Of a stretch of 64,000 nt of DNA, positions 44,314 through 52,435 are shown one piece after another. The notes under the pieces were generated by a model that saw only the letters and a program-made list of their open reading frames with translations, was not told the DNA's origin and searched no databases. The stretch comes from Kiloniellaceae bacterium (GTDB lineage Bacteria > Pseudomonadota > Alphaproteobacteria > Kiloniellales > J153). The DNA lies in contig JAJFGJ010000033.1 of the NCBI GenBank assembly GCA_021776175.1, positions 1-64,000 on the forward strand, in the 5' to 3' direction. A program made the position numbers and the translations under genes. Numbering within the stretch: position 1 is the first letter of the stretch; every line of letters starts with the position of its first letter.

Positions 44314-45201
44314 ATGCGATATGAAACGCCAGAGACGGCGAAGGCGGCGGCCAAGCTGCTTTTGGGGGCCAAGGGGCCGGCGAAAATCTTGGCCGGCGGG
44401 ACCGATCTTCTGGTCCAGCTTCGCTCCGGCATGAAGCCGCCGGGATTGGTTGTCGATATCAAACACATCCCCGCTATGTGTGCGATCAAGAAGGAACGCG
44501 GCGGCTTTCGCATCGGCGCGGCGGTGCCCAGCGCCGAGATGGGGGAGCACGCGGGCCTGGGCAAGGCCTGGCCCGGCGTGGTCGAGGCCGCCGGCCTTAT
44601 CGGTTCGACCCAGGTTCAGGGCCGGGCGACGGTCGCGGGCAACCTCTGCAACGCCTCCCCGGCGGCGGACAGCGTCCCCGCCATGGTCGCGGCCGGGGCC
44701 GTCGCCCGCATTGTGGGACCCAGAAAGCGCCGTGATATTCCAGTCGAGAAAATCGCCACAGGCCCCGGAAAAACCTCGCTAAAAAAGGGTGAGCTGGTGG
44801 AATCCATCTTCCTGCCCAAGCGCCCGCCGCGCTCCGGCGATGCTTATCTGCGCTTCATTCCACGCACCGAGATGGATATCGCCGCGGCCAGCGCCGGGGT
44901 CAGCCTGACCCTCGACCGCAAGGGGGTGTGCATCGATGCCCGCGTGGCCCTGGGCGCGGTCGGCCCGCGTGTGATCCTGGTCAAGCGGGCGGCCAAGGCG
45001 CTGATCGGCACGCGGCTCGAGGACGTCATGGGGGTCTTGGCTGAGTTCGGTGACGCCCTATCGGACTATCAAAATATATGTGCCGCCGCCGCGCGGCCAA
45101 TCGACGACAAGCGCGGGACCAAGGAATTCAGGACCCATGTAGTGGGTGTCCTGGCGCGCCGCGCCGCGCTCATCGCTTATCAGCGGGCAGGAGGTAAGTA
45201 A
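44314..45201 (+). CDS. Molybdenum hydroxylase, FAD-binding medium subunit
   Basis: The 295-aa subunit has the FAD motifs AKILAGGTDLLVQLRSG and the TQVQGRATVAGNLCNASPA segment of the CoxM/XdhB family. The C-terminal CO-DH flavoprotein domain follows. It passes electrons from the iron-sulfur subunit to FAD. I took ATG 44314; the longer frame from 44257 overlaps a non-coding segment. It overlaps the next gene by 1 bp. Confidence 0.93.
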   Translation: MRYETPETAKAAAKLLLGAKGPAKILAGGTDLLVQLRSGMKPPGLVVDIKHIPAMCAIKKERGGFRIGAAVPSAEMGEHAGLGKAWPGVVEAAGLIGSTQVQGRATVAGNLCNASPAADSVPAMVAAGAVARIVGPRKRRDIPVEKIATGPGKTSLKKGELVESIFLPKRPPRSGDAYLRFIPRTEMDIAAASAGVSLTLDRKGVCIDARVALGAVGPRVILVKRAAKALIGTRLEDVMGVLAEFGDALSDYQNICAAAARPIDDKRGTKEFRTHVVGVLARRAALIAYQRAGGK

Positions 45202-45677
45202 TGTCCAGTGTTGCCGTTTCCACGACCGTCAACGGCGATGCCGTGGAGGTTCTGTGCGATACCGATGAGACCTTGCTCGACGTTCTGCGCGACCGGCTCG
45301 ACATGACCGGCACGAAAGAGGGCTGCGGGACCGGCGATTGCGGCGCCTGTTCGGTCATGCTCGACGGCCGCCTGGTGTGTTCCTGCCTGGTCCTGGGCGT
45401 CGAGGCCGAGGGCCGCGAGGTCGAAACCATCGAGGGCATGGCCGAGGGCGAAAAGCTGCACCCCTTGCAGCAAAAGTTCCTGGAGCACGCCGCCTTGCAG
45501 TGCGGCGTCTGCACGCCGGGGTTCCTGGTCGCCGCCAAGGCCCTGCTGGAGGTCAACGACGACCCGAGCGAGAGCGAAGTGCGCTACTGGCTGGCCGGAA
45601 ACCTGTGCCGCTGCACGGGATACGACAAGATCGTGCGGGCCGTGCTGGATACGGCCAAAGACATGCGGAGTGCGTGA
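45201..45677 (+). CDS. Molybdenum hydroxylase, [2Fe-2S] small subunit
   Basis: The 158-aa protein has a plant-type [2Fe-2S] site in KEGCGTGDCGACSVMLDGR followed by the CxC end (VCSC), then the second site QCGVCTPGFLVAA and NLCRCTGYDKI. It is the electron-transfer subunit of the three-gene enzyme. It starts in the last base of the previous gene. Confidence 0.95.
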   Translation: MSSVAVSTTVNGDAVEVLCDTDETLLDVLRDRLDMTGTKEGCGTGDCGACSVMLDGRLVCSCLVLGVEAEGREVETIEGMAEGEKLHPLQQKFLEHAALQCGVCTPGFLVAAKALLEVNDDPSESEVRYWLAGNLCRCTGYDKIVRAVLDTAKDMRSA

Positions 45678-45680
45678 GCC

Positions 45681-47939
45681 ATGACCGACCGGGGCGCCAC
45701 CATGACCAAGCGTAAATTCAAAGTTGTCGGCACGAGGCCCCTGCGCCCGGACGGCGTCGACAAGGTGACGGGCCGGGCCCGCTTCGGCGCCGATATAAGC
45801 GCGCCGGGCATGTTGCACGCCCTAATTCTGCGCTCCCCCCACGCCCATGCGCGGATCAAGTCGATCGACACCTCGCGGGCGGTAAAGCTGCCCGGCGTGA
45901 AGGCGGTGGTGACCCGCGACGATTTCAAGCTGCCCCAGCGCGAAGACCTGGTGGACATTTGCCGCAACGTCATGGCGCGGGAAAAGGCGCTCTACGACGG
46001 CCACGCGGTCGCCGCGGTCGCGGCGGTGTCCAAGGCGGTGGCGCGCGAGGCACTAAAGCGCATCAAGGTCGAGTACAAGGTCCTTCCCCACGTGACCGAC
46101 GTGGATGCGGCCATGAAGCCCCGGGCGCCGATCCTGCATCGGGGCCTGCGCACCCAGGGGGTCGAGCCCAAGCCCGACAAAGCTTCCAACGTCGCCGAAC
46201 GCCATGAGTTCGGCCACGGCGATGTGGAAAAAGGCTTCGCCGAGGCCGATATCGTCATCGAACGCAGCTTCAAGACCGAGGCCACGCACCAGGGCTATAT
46301 CGAGCCCCACGCCTGCCTCGCCAGCATGGGAACGGACGGGCAGGGCGATCTTTGGTGCTGCACCCAGGGTCATTTCATGGTCCGCAACGTCTGCGCCGGC
46401 CTGCTGGGCATGGAGGTATCGCGGCTGCGCGTCACGGCCTCGGAGATCGGCGGCGGCTTCGGCGGCAAGACCACGGTCTTTATCGAGCCGGTCGCCTTGG
46501 CGCTGTCGCGCAAGGCCGGGCGTCCGGTCAAGCTGGTCATGTCGCGCGACGAGGTTTTCCGCGCCAGCGGCCCCACGTCCAGTTCCAGCACCGACGTCAA
46601 GATCGGCATGGACAAGAACGGTCGCATCACGGCGGCCGAGGCTGTTCTACGCTATCAAGGCGGCGCCTTTCCCGGTTCCCCGGTTCAATTCGGGGCCATG
46701 ACGGCGTTCGCTTGCTACGACTTGGCGAATGTTAGGACAGTCGGCTACGACGTCGTGACCAATCGCCCCAAGCAGGCCGCTTACCGGGCGCCGGGCGCGC
46801 CCATGGCGGCCTTCGCCATCGAAAGCGTGATCGACGAACTGGCCAAGAAGATCGGCATGGACCCCTTGGAATTCCGCCTGCTCAACGCGGCGCGCCAAGG
46901 CACCAAGTCGTCCTACGGCCCGACCTTCGGCCCCATCGGCCTGGAAGCCACCCTGAAGGAATCGAAAAGCCATCCCCATCACCTGGCGCCCTTGGGGCCG
47001 AACCAGGGCCGGGGCGTGGCGTGCGGATTCTGGTTCAACTTCGGCGGCCAGACCTGCGTCTCCCTGAATATCAGCGAAGACGGCACGGTATGTCTTTCCG
47101 AGGGCAACCCGGACATCGGCGGCTCGCGCGCCTCCATGTGCCTCATGGCGGCGGAGGAACTGGGCGTGCCTTACGAGAAGGTGCGCACCATCATCGCCGA
47201 CACCTCCGCCCTCGGTTATAACGAGGTCACCGACGGTAGCCGCGTGACCTTCGCCGTCGGCATGGCGACCATCAAGGCGGCGCGCCAGGCGATCGAGATC
47301 ATGTGCGCGCGCGCCGCTAAAATCTGGGATATCCCGGTCGAGGCCGTGGTCTGGGAAGACGGCTACGCCAAGCCGGCCGGGGCCAACGCCGGAACTTTCG
47401 AGCCCATGTCCCTGGCCGAGATCGCGGAGTCGGCCGCGTCCACCGGCGGCCCCATCGCCGGCCACAGCGAGGCCGATGCCGACGGCGCCGGGGTCAGCTT
47501 CGCCACCCACATGGTCGATGTCGAAGTCGATCCCGACACCGGCAAGGTGACGGTTCTGCGCTACACGGTATTTCAGGACGCCGGCAAGGCCGTGCATCCG
47601 GCCTATGTGGAAGGCCAGTTCCAGGGCGGCGCGGCGCAAGGCGTCGGCTGGGCGATCAACGAGGAATACATCTATGGCGAGGACGGCCGCCTGCAAAACG
47701 CCGGCTTCCTGGATTACCGCATCCCCGTCGCCCCGGACCTGCCCATGATCGATACGGTCATTCTGGAAATTCCCAATCCCGGCCATCCCTACGGCGTGCG
47801 CGGGGTGGGGGAGACCTCCATCGTGCCGCCCCTGGCGGCGATCGCCAACGCGGTCTCGGCGGCGGCGGGCGTGCGCCTCACCCACCTGCCCATGTCGCCG
47901 CCGCGCGTGCTCAAGGCGATGATGGAGAACGAGGCGTAA
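45681..47939 (+). CDS. Molybdenum hydroxylase, large molybdopterin subunit
   Basis: The 752-aa catalytic subunit has GGGFGGKTTVFIEPVALALS for the cofactor, the Moco loop AYRAPGAPMAAFAIESVID, and the catalytic Glu in GVRGVGETSIVPPLAA near the end. The active-site Cys loop of CO dehydrogenase (AYRCSFR) is absent, so this is not a CO dehydrogenase; it is nearer to the general xanthine-dehydrogenase-like hydroxylases. The substrate is unknown. ATG 45681 and an in-frame ATG at 45702 are both possible. Confidence 0.93.
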   Translation: MTDRGATMTKRKFKVVGTRPLRPDGVDKVTGRARFGADISAPGMLHALILRSPHAHARIKSIDTSRAVKLPGVKAVVTRDDFKLPQREDLVDICRNVMAREKALYDGHAVAAVAAVSKAVAREALKRIKVEYKVLPHVTDVDAAMKPRAPILHRGLRTQGVEPKPDKASNVAERHEFGHGDVEKGFAEADIVIERSFKTEATHQGYIEPHACLASMGTDGQGDLWCCTQGHFMVRNVCAGLLGMEVSRLRVTASEIGGGFGGKTTVFIEPVALALSRKAGRPVKLVMSRDEVFRASGPTSSSSTDVKIGMDKNGRITAAEAVLRYQGGAFPGSPVQFGAMTAFACYDLANVRTVGYDVVTNRPKQAAYRAPGAPMAAFAIESVIDELAKKIGMDPLEFRLLNAARQGTKSSYGPTFGPIGLEATLKESKSHPHHLAPLGPNQGRGVACGFWFNFGGQTCVSLNISEDGTVCLSEGNPDIGGSRASMCLMAAEELGVPYEKVRTIIADTSALGYNEVTDGSRVTFAVGMATIKAARQAIEIMCARAAKIWDIPVEAVVWEDGYAKPAGANAGTFEPMSLAEIAESAASTGGPIAGHSEADADGAGVSFATHMVDVEVDPDTGKVTVLRYTVFQDAGKAVHPAYVEGQFQGGAAQGVGWAINEEYIYGEDGRLQNAGFLDYRIPVAPDLPMIDTVILEIPNPGHPYGVRGVGETSIVPPLAAIANAVSAAAGVRLTHLPMSPPRVLKAMMENEA

Positions 47940-47943
47940 TGCC

Positions 47944-48189
47944 ATGGTCAAGGCGGTGCTCTGGGGCTCGCTAAAGCAAGCCGCCGAGGGGCAGGCGGAG
48001 GTTGAGTTGGAGGCCAAGAACGTGCGCGACCTGCTCGACCGCCTGAAGGAACGCTACCCCAAGCTAAAGCCGGATTTGGATCGCGGCGTCTCGGTCTCCA
48101 TCGACGGGGTGATTTTCCGCGACGCCTGGTTCGCGCCCATCGAACCCGATAGCGAAGTCTACATCCTGCCCCGCCTCGCGGGCGGATAG
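47944..48189 (+). CDS. MoaD/ThiS-like sulfur carrier
   Basis: The 81-aa beta-grasp protein ends in RLAGG, the C-terminal Gly-Gly that is adenylated and thiocarboxylated. The ferredoxin-like start (VKAVLWGSLKQAA) and the segment SVSIDGVIF fit the family. It starts 4 bp after the large hydroxylase subunit gene, so a dedicated sulfur carrier for Moco synthesis or sulfuration of this enzyme is a reasonable inference. Confidence 0.85.
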   Translation: MVKAVLWGSLKQAAEGQAEVELEAKNVRDLLDRLKERYPKLKPDLDRGVSVSIDGVIFRDAWFAPIEPDSEVYILPRLAGG

Positions 48190-48296
48190 GGCGGTGCTTG
48201 CTTCGCGCCGCCCCATGGTTGTATTCCTCCGCCGTTGACACTCTCGCACCGTCGCGGTAGTCCCGTAATAATACAGTAATAATTGGCCCAAAAGGT

Positions 48297-50498
48297 ATGT
48301 CGACAGGCAATAACAGGGCTATTTTCGCCCTCGTCGCGATCATGACGGTGGTGGGTCTGGTCATAGGTGGGGCCGCGATCCTGGTCCTCTACGACACGGC
48401 CTTCGAGGAGAGACGTGAAGATCTCAGGCAGTTGGCGCAGAGCCAGGCCCGCTTGATAGAGGCCGTGGCGCACTACGATGAGGTCCACAGCCGCGATTAT
48501 CCCGGAGGCTCCTTTCGCGCCACTTTCGCGCAAATCGAGGACGCCCACGAGCGCTACAAGGGGTTCGAGGAAACCGGCGAGTTCGTCATGGCCCGGCGCG
48601 AGGGCGATGAGATCGTGTTCCTGCTGAGGCATCACCATGGAGGCCTCGACATACCAAAGCCGGTTGCCTTGGACTCGCCGCATGCCGAGCCCATGCGGCG
48701 GGCGCTCGACGGCAAGTCGGGGACGGTGGTCGGGCTCGACTTTGAAGGGGTCACGGTCCTGGCGGCTTACGAGCCGGTTGCCGTTCTAAATCTGGGCATC
48801 GTCGCCAAGATCGACGTGGCGGAAATCCGCGAGCCCTTCGTGACGGCCGGGGCCATGGTATTCGCGATCGGTTTCGCCATCATCGCCGCGGGCGCGGCGC
48901 TCTTCTTTCGCATCGGCAACCCCATGGTCCGGCGCATCGTGGAAAGCGAGGATCGACTGCGCCGGTCCGTCCTAGATGCGCCGATCCCGATCATCATGCA
49001 CGCCGAGGGCGGCGAGATCATGATGGTCAGCAACAAATGGACCGAGTTGACCGGCTATTCCCCTGGTGAAATACCCAGCATCCACGACTGGACCGAGAAA
49101 GCCTACGGCGCCGACAAAGAGCATATGCGAGAGCTTATCGGCCGGCTTTACAAAATCGAGGAGCCATACGAACACGAGGCGCACATCGTCACGGCCTGGG
49201 GCGAAAAGCGGACATGGGACGTTCGCACCGCTCCTCTCGGCATACTCCCCGATGGACGGCGTTTCGTTATCTCCATGGCCATGGACGTAACCGAGCGCCA
49301 GGCGGCGGAGGCGGCCATGATGGAGGCCATGGAGGAGGCGGAAAAAGCCAACTTGGCCAAGTCGGAATTTCTGGCCAGCATGAGCCATGAACTGCGAACG
49401 CCCTTGAACGCCGTTCTCGGGTTTGCTCAGGTCTTGCAGTACGATCCCGAAAACCCGCTGTCGCCGGCCCAGAATACCCACGTGGAGAGCATCCTCGAGG
49501 GAGGAAGTTACCTTCTCAAGCTCGTCAACGATATTCTCGATCTGGCTAAAATTGAATCCGACCAAGCCTCCATTCTCTTGACGAAAGTCGCCGCGCGGGA
49601 AGTCGTCTCGGACTGTGTTTCCTTGATGGCGCCCCTTGGGGAAAAGCGAAACATAAAGATCGTCGATCGCTTGGGTTCCGGCCTATCCACCCATATCCGT
49701 ACCGATCGAACGAGGTTGAAACAGGTCATGATCAACCTCCTTTCCAATGCCGTTAAATTCAATAGGGACGGGGGAACCGTGACAGTGGATGGGCGCGAGA
49801 CAGACGACGGTTTCCTGCGCATATCCGTGACGGACACAGGTATTGGCCTTGCCAAGGAAGATGCCGGGAGAGCTTTCCAGATGTTTCATCGCGTTGGCGC
49901 GAACTCCTTGGTCGCGCGCGAAGGCACGGGCATGGGACTGACGGTATCCAGGGTGCTTGTGGAACGAATGGCGGGACGGATCGGCGTTGAAAGCGAGCTA
50001 GGAGTGGGCAGCGCCTTTTGGGTCGAACTACCCCTGGCTACCAATGAAAATATTCTCATCTGGTCCGACAATTTGCGCGTCGGCGTCGATGCCATAGACA
50101 AGGATCATCAGATTATTATTAATTTGTTGAATAAACTTACTCACCGGTTCGTCGGCGATGCCGATTTGGACAAGGTCATAGAGGATATGGAGGATTACAC
50201 CCGTTACCACTTCCAGCGGGAGGAAGCGATAATGGAGGTTTGCGAATATCCCATCTTGAATGAACACCGTGTCCGTCACCGGAAACTAAACGCCGAGGTG
50301 AGCGATCTGGCCAATAAATGGCGGAACGATCGCGGCCCGGAAACTCTTCACGTTCTTTGCAGGTTTCTGCGTAAATGGTGGATGGGTCACATTTTGAAAG
50401 TGGATACCGAAATTGCCCAATACGCGGACGGGAAAGAAGAAAAAATTCAGGAAGCCTTGGAGAAACTCGAATTAGCTAACAGAAAACGCCCCCGCTGA
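48297..50498 (+). CDS. Sensor histidine kinase with a C-terminal hemerythrin domain
   Basis: The 733-aa protein has TM1 at about 9-31, a periplasmic sensor part (about 35-180), TM2 at 184-205, a PAS domain (about 220-335), a HisKA with phospho-acceptor H364 in SMSHELRTPL, and HATPase_c with N480 and N484 and GTGMGL. After 582 a bacteriohemerythrin starts (NILIWSDNLRVGVDAIDKDH). All seven di-iron ligands are present: H604, H638, E642, H657, H661, H698 and D703. Hemerythrins bind O2 or respond to redox or NO. A DivK-like receiver follows 28 bp downstream and could be its target. Confidence 0.9.
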   Translation: MSTGNNRAIFALVAIMTVVGLVIGGAAILVLYDTAFEERREDLRQLAQSQARLIEAVAHYDEVHSRDYPGGSFRATFAQIEDAHERYKGFEETGEFVMARREGDEIVFLLRHHHGGLDIPKPVALDSPHAEPMRRALDGKSGTVVGLDFEGVTVLAAYEPVAVLNLGIVAKIDVAEIREPFVTAGAMVFAIGFAIIAAGAALFFRIGNPMVRRIVESEDRLRRSVLDAPIPIIMHAEGGEIMMVSNKWTELTGYSPGEIPSIHDWTEKAYGADKEHMRELIGRLYKIEEPYEHEAHIVTAWGEKRTWDVRTAPLGILPDGRRFVISMAMDVTERQAAEAAMMEAMEEAEKANLAKSEFLASMSHELRTPLNAVLGFAQVLQYDPENPLSPAQNTHVESILEGGSYLLKLVNDILDLAKIESDQASILLTKVAAREVVSDCVSLMAPLGEKRNIKIVDRLGSGLSTHIRTDRTRLKQVMINLLSNAVKFNRDGGTVTVDGRETDDGFLRISVTDTGIGLAKEDAGRAFQMFHRVGANSLVAREGTGMGLTVSRVLVERMAGRIGVESELGVGSAFWVELPLATNENILIWSDNLRVGVDAIDKDHQIIINLLNKLTHRFVGDADLDKVIEDMEDYTRYHFQREEAIMEVCEYPILNEHRVRHRKLNAEVSDLANKWRNDRGPETLHVLCRFLRKWWMGHILKVDTEIAQYADGKEEKIQEALEKLELANRKRPR

Positions 50499-50532
50499 GA
50501 TAAGCGATCGATCCGTTAACAGGGGTTTGATA

Positions 50533-50898
50533 ATGTCGAAGACCATTCTCATCGTCGAAGACAATGATTTAAACATGAGTCTGTTCGATGAAATTCTTAA
50601 AATCGATGGCTATAACACCATCCATTCTATTGATGGCAACGATGTTCTGGAGATCGCGCGCGATCGACTTCCGGACCTGATCGTAATGGACATTCAACTG
50701 CCGGGACGCTCGGGGCTTGACCTGGCCAAGGAGTTGAAGTCCGACGGGAAACTCAAGCATATTCCCATCATCGCGGTTACGGCTTTCGTCATGAGGGGCG
50801 ATGAAAATAGAATTCTAGAGGCAGGGTGCGACGGCTACCTCGCCAAGCCGATCACGGTTCCCGTATTCCTCGATATGGTGGCAAAGCACCTGCACTGA
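50533..50898 (+). CDS. Single-domain response regulator, DivK-like
   Basis: The 121-aa receiver has the phospho-acceptor D53 in IVMDIQLPGRSG, acidic E9-D10 in LIVEDNDLNM, T84 or a neighbour in IIAVTAFVM, and K105 in YLAKPITV. The helix-rich C-terminus and NDLNM match DivK, the cell-cycle receiver of alphaproteobacteria, but there is no proof it has that role. It lies directly after the hemerythrin kinase and is probably its partner. Confidence 0.9.
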   Translation: MSKTILIVEDNDLNMSLFDEILKIDGYNTIHSIDGNDVLEIARDRLPDLIVMDIQLPGRSGLDLAKELKSDGKLKHIPIIAVTAFVMRGDENRILEAGCDGYLAKPITVPVFLDMVAKHLH

Positions 50899-50942
50899 CC
50901 GGCACCGGAATTTATCCTGAGCTACAGTCAAGCTACACCGCC

Positions 50943-51248
50943 CTACGCCGCCCTGAAAAACAGGACCATCGCGGCGCTTACCACGACTCCGATTCCGGCG
51001 GCGCCGACTAGGGTCACGGCGGCCCAAAAAAGGCGCGGCTGCGTGGCCCGCTCGATGACGCTGAACTGTACGCGGATCTCTCCCTTCGATACGCCGTCGA
51101 AGACCATGGCGAAGGCAAAACCGCCGAGGGACGCGACACTCAATCCGCCCCAAATTTTCCGCGCGGTAGTGTCCTCGACGGCGGCCATGAGCAGCCCGAA
51201 CGCAACGAACAAGCTGGCGAAAACCCACATCAGGCGATTGAGAGTCAT
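50943..51248 (-). CDS. Small membrane protein, 101 aa, unknown
   Basis: Three to four hydrophobic helices are present: RLMWVFASLFVAFGLLMAAV, GGLSVASLGGFAFAMVF and LFWAAVTLVGAAGIGVVVSA. A short polar segment with VIERATQPR sits between the second and third. No family is recognised. It points toward the kinase/receiver pair and its 3' end lies 45 bp from the receiver stop. Confidence 0.6.
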   Translation of the reverse strand: MTLNRLMWVFASLFVAFGLLMAAVEDTTARKIWGGLSVASLGGFAFAMVFDGVSKGEIRVQFSVIERATQPRLFWAAVTLVGAAGIGVVVSAAMVLFFRAA

Positions 51249-51335
51249 GGCCCCGCATCCTTTAAGAAAGGCTGGCGCAGTTTGAACGTCCCGCCATCGC
51301 CATGGGCCTAATTAAATACCGAACAACACCATATG

Positions 51336-51376
51336 GAAAAGCCGATCTCGGGCCCCGATGGATTGCCGGATCGTGT
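51336..51376. repeat. Partial R-type repeat
   Basis: GGAAAAGCCGATCTCGGGCC and GATGGATTGCCGGATC appear as in the fragment at 1908-1945. It lies between the small membrane gene and the next repeat. Confidence 0.5.
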
Positions 51377-51411
51377 CCACTGGTGTCCGGTTTAAATTAA
51401 GCAGGCGCGAA

Positions 51412-51566
51412 ACCCCTCTCCCGCCGGGAGAGGGAGGGGCCCGCGAAGCGGGAGGGTGAGGGGGCTTGGTCCCCGGTGTGTGTAAATCCCGCGAGTTTCG
51501 CGATTACCCGCCCTCGGCGGTGTAAGAAAACAAAAGCCCCTCACCCTAACCCTCTCCCGCTGGAGG
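51412..51566. repeat. CCCCTCTCCCGCC...GGGAGGGTGAGGGG palindromic repeat
   Basis: The left arm holds a full hairpin (CCCCTCTCCC / GGGAGAGGGAGGGG) and GGGAGGGTGAGGGGGCTT. AAAGCCCCTCACCCTAACCC at 51533 is its complement. This is the well-known intergenic palindrome of GC-rich bacteria. The single arm of the CCTTCGACAAGCTCAGG repeat (51582-51638) follows. Confidence 0.8.
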
Positions 51567-51581
51567 TCTCTGTGAAACTGG

Positions 51582-51638
51582 GACCGAGCGCGGCCTCGTC
51601 CTTCGACAAGCTCAGGATGAGGCCGCTGTGGCTGACCT
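51582..51638. repeat. Single-arm copy of the CCTTCGACA(G/A)GCTCAGG repeat
   Basis: Nearly identical to 35892-35947, including the flanking GAGCGCGGCCTCGTC and GAGGCCGCTGTG. The second arm found at 35951-35980 is missing here. Confidence 0.8.
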
Positions 51639-51655
51639 TTCGTGTCGAAGCAGGG

Positions 51656-52237
51656 TTATTCCTGCTTTGGCGGTTCCAAAGATTCGCCCTTTGCCCATCG
51701 AATAATCGAGAGGGCTGTTTCCTTGCCAAGCTCTTCCATTATCTCATCCATGTCGAGCATATCGAAACCGCCGATTCCCGCGCCTCCGGAGTAAGCCTTG
51801 CGGCTTTCGAATCGGGCTAAAATCGTGCCTTGCGCGTCGTGGATCGAGAACAAGCCTGCCGCTTTCGCCCGTCCCGCTCCGAACCCGATAATGAAGCGAA
51901 GAGCTTTACTGCCTTTTTCGATCTCGGATACCTGACCCGATATAACGATCGCATCCTCAGGCACAGCCTCGGGAGTAGGGTCGAAGACCTCGGCGAACTT
52001 CTCGTCTTCCCGAAGCTTCTCGGCGATACCTTTACGCAGATAAGGAAGCTGGGTTTCCCAGAGTTCGTCATCGGCACCGATGTCGCCTATCACGACTTTG
52101 TCGTAATCGCGGCTCGGCGCATTCACGACCTCTGGCGTTATGGTCGTCGTGGTGCACGACGCAAGAAATACGCCCACAGCAAATAAAAAAACAGCTTTGC
52201 CACAGGCCCGCTGCACGCGAGAGCAACCGTTCCTCAT
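51656..52237 (-). CDS. DUF4410-type lipoprotein
   Basis: The 193-aa protein has a hydrophobic start and the lipobox FLASC (C28), so it is an inner- or outer-membrane lipoprotein. The next part, DYDKVVIGDIGADDELWETQ, then KAAGLFSIHDAQG and the glycine-rich YSGGAGIGGFDML, is the DUF4410 pattern. Function is unknown. ATG 52237 follows GAGGAGATATC; the longer frame from 52321 lacks a better signal. Confidence 0.75.
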   Translation of the reverse strand: MRNGCSRVQRACGKAVFLFAVGVFLASCTTTTITPEVVNAPSRDYDKVVIGDIGADDELWETQLPYLRKGIAEKLREDEKFAEVFDPTPEAVPEDAIVISGQVSEIEKGSKALRFIIGFGAGRAKAAGLFSIHDAQGTILARFESRKAYSGGAGIGGFDMLDMDEIMEELGKETALSIIRWAKGESLEPPKQE

Positions 52238-52435
52238 TTGATATCTCCTCGCCGTTTTCGGGAGTGAATACCGCTGCTTCGCCAAGACTGCTCCTATCCA
52301 GTAGCCGACGGCAAGGGTCAAATTCTAGGTTAGGCTAAGACCGGAGCTCTGCACCGGGTAAGTCTTCCGATGGCGGCGGCGAAGGGATACACTCGCTTTG
52401 GATTTGAAAGCACTATCGGGAGAGGCTCGGCACTT

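Noticed and set aside
45681..47939. Aerobic carbon-monoxide dehydrogenase
   Set aside because: The subunit order fits, but the active-site Cys loop AYRCSFR is replaced by AYRAPGAP, so CO oxidation is not supported.
46647..48017. Minus-strand frame of 456 codons opposite the molybdenum subunit
   Set aside because: Antisense of a well-supported gene; rich in His, Arg and Gly in the shadow pattern.
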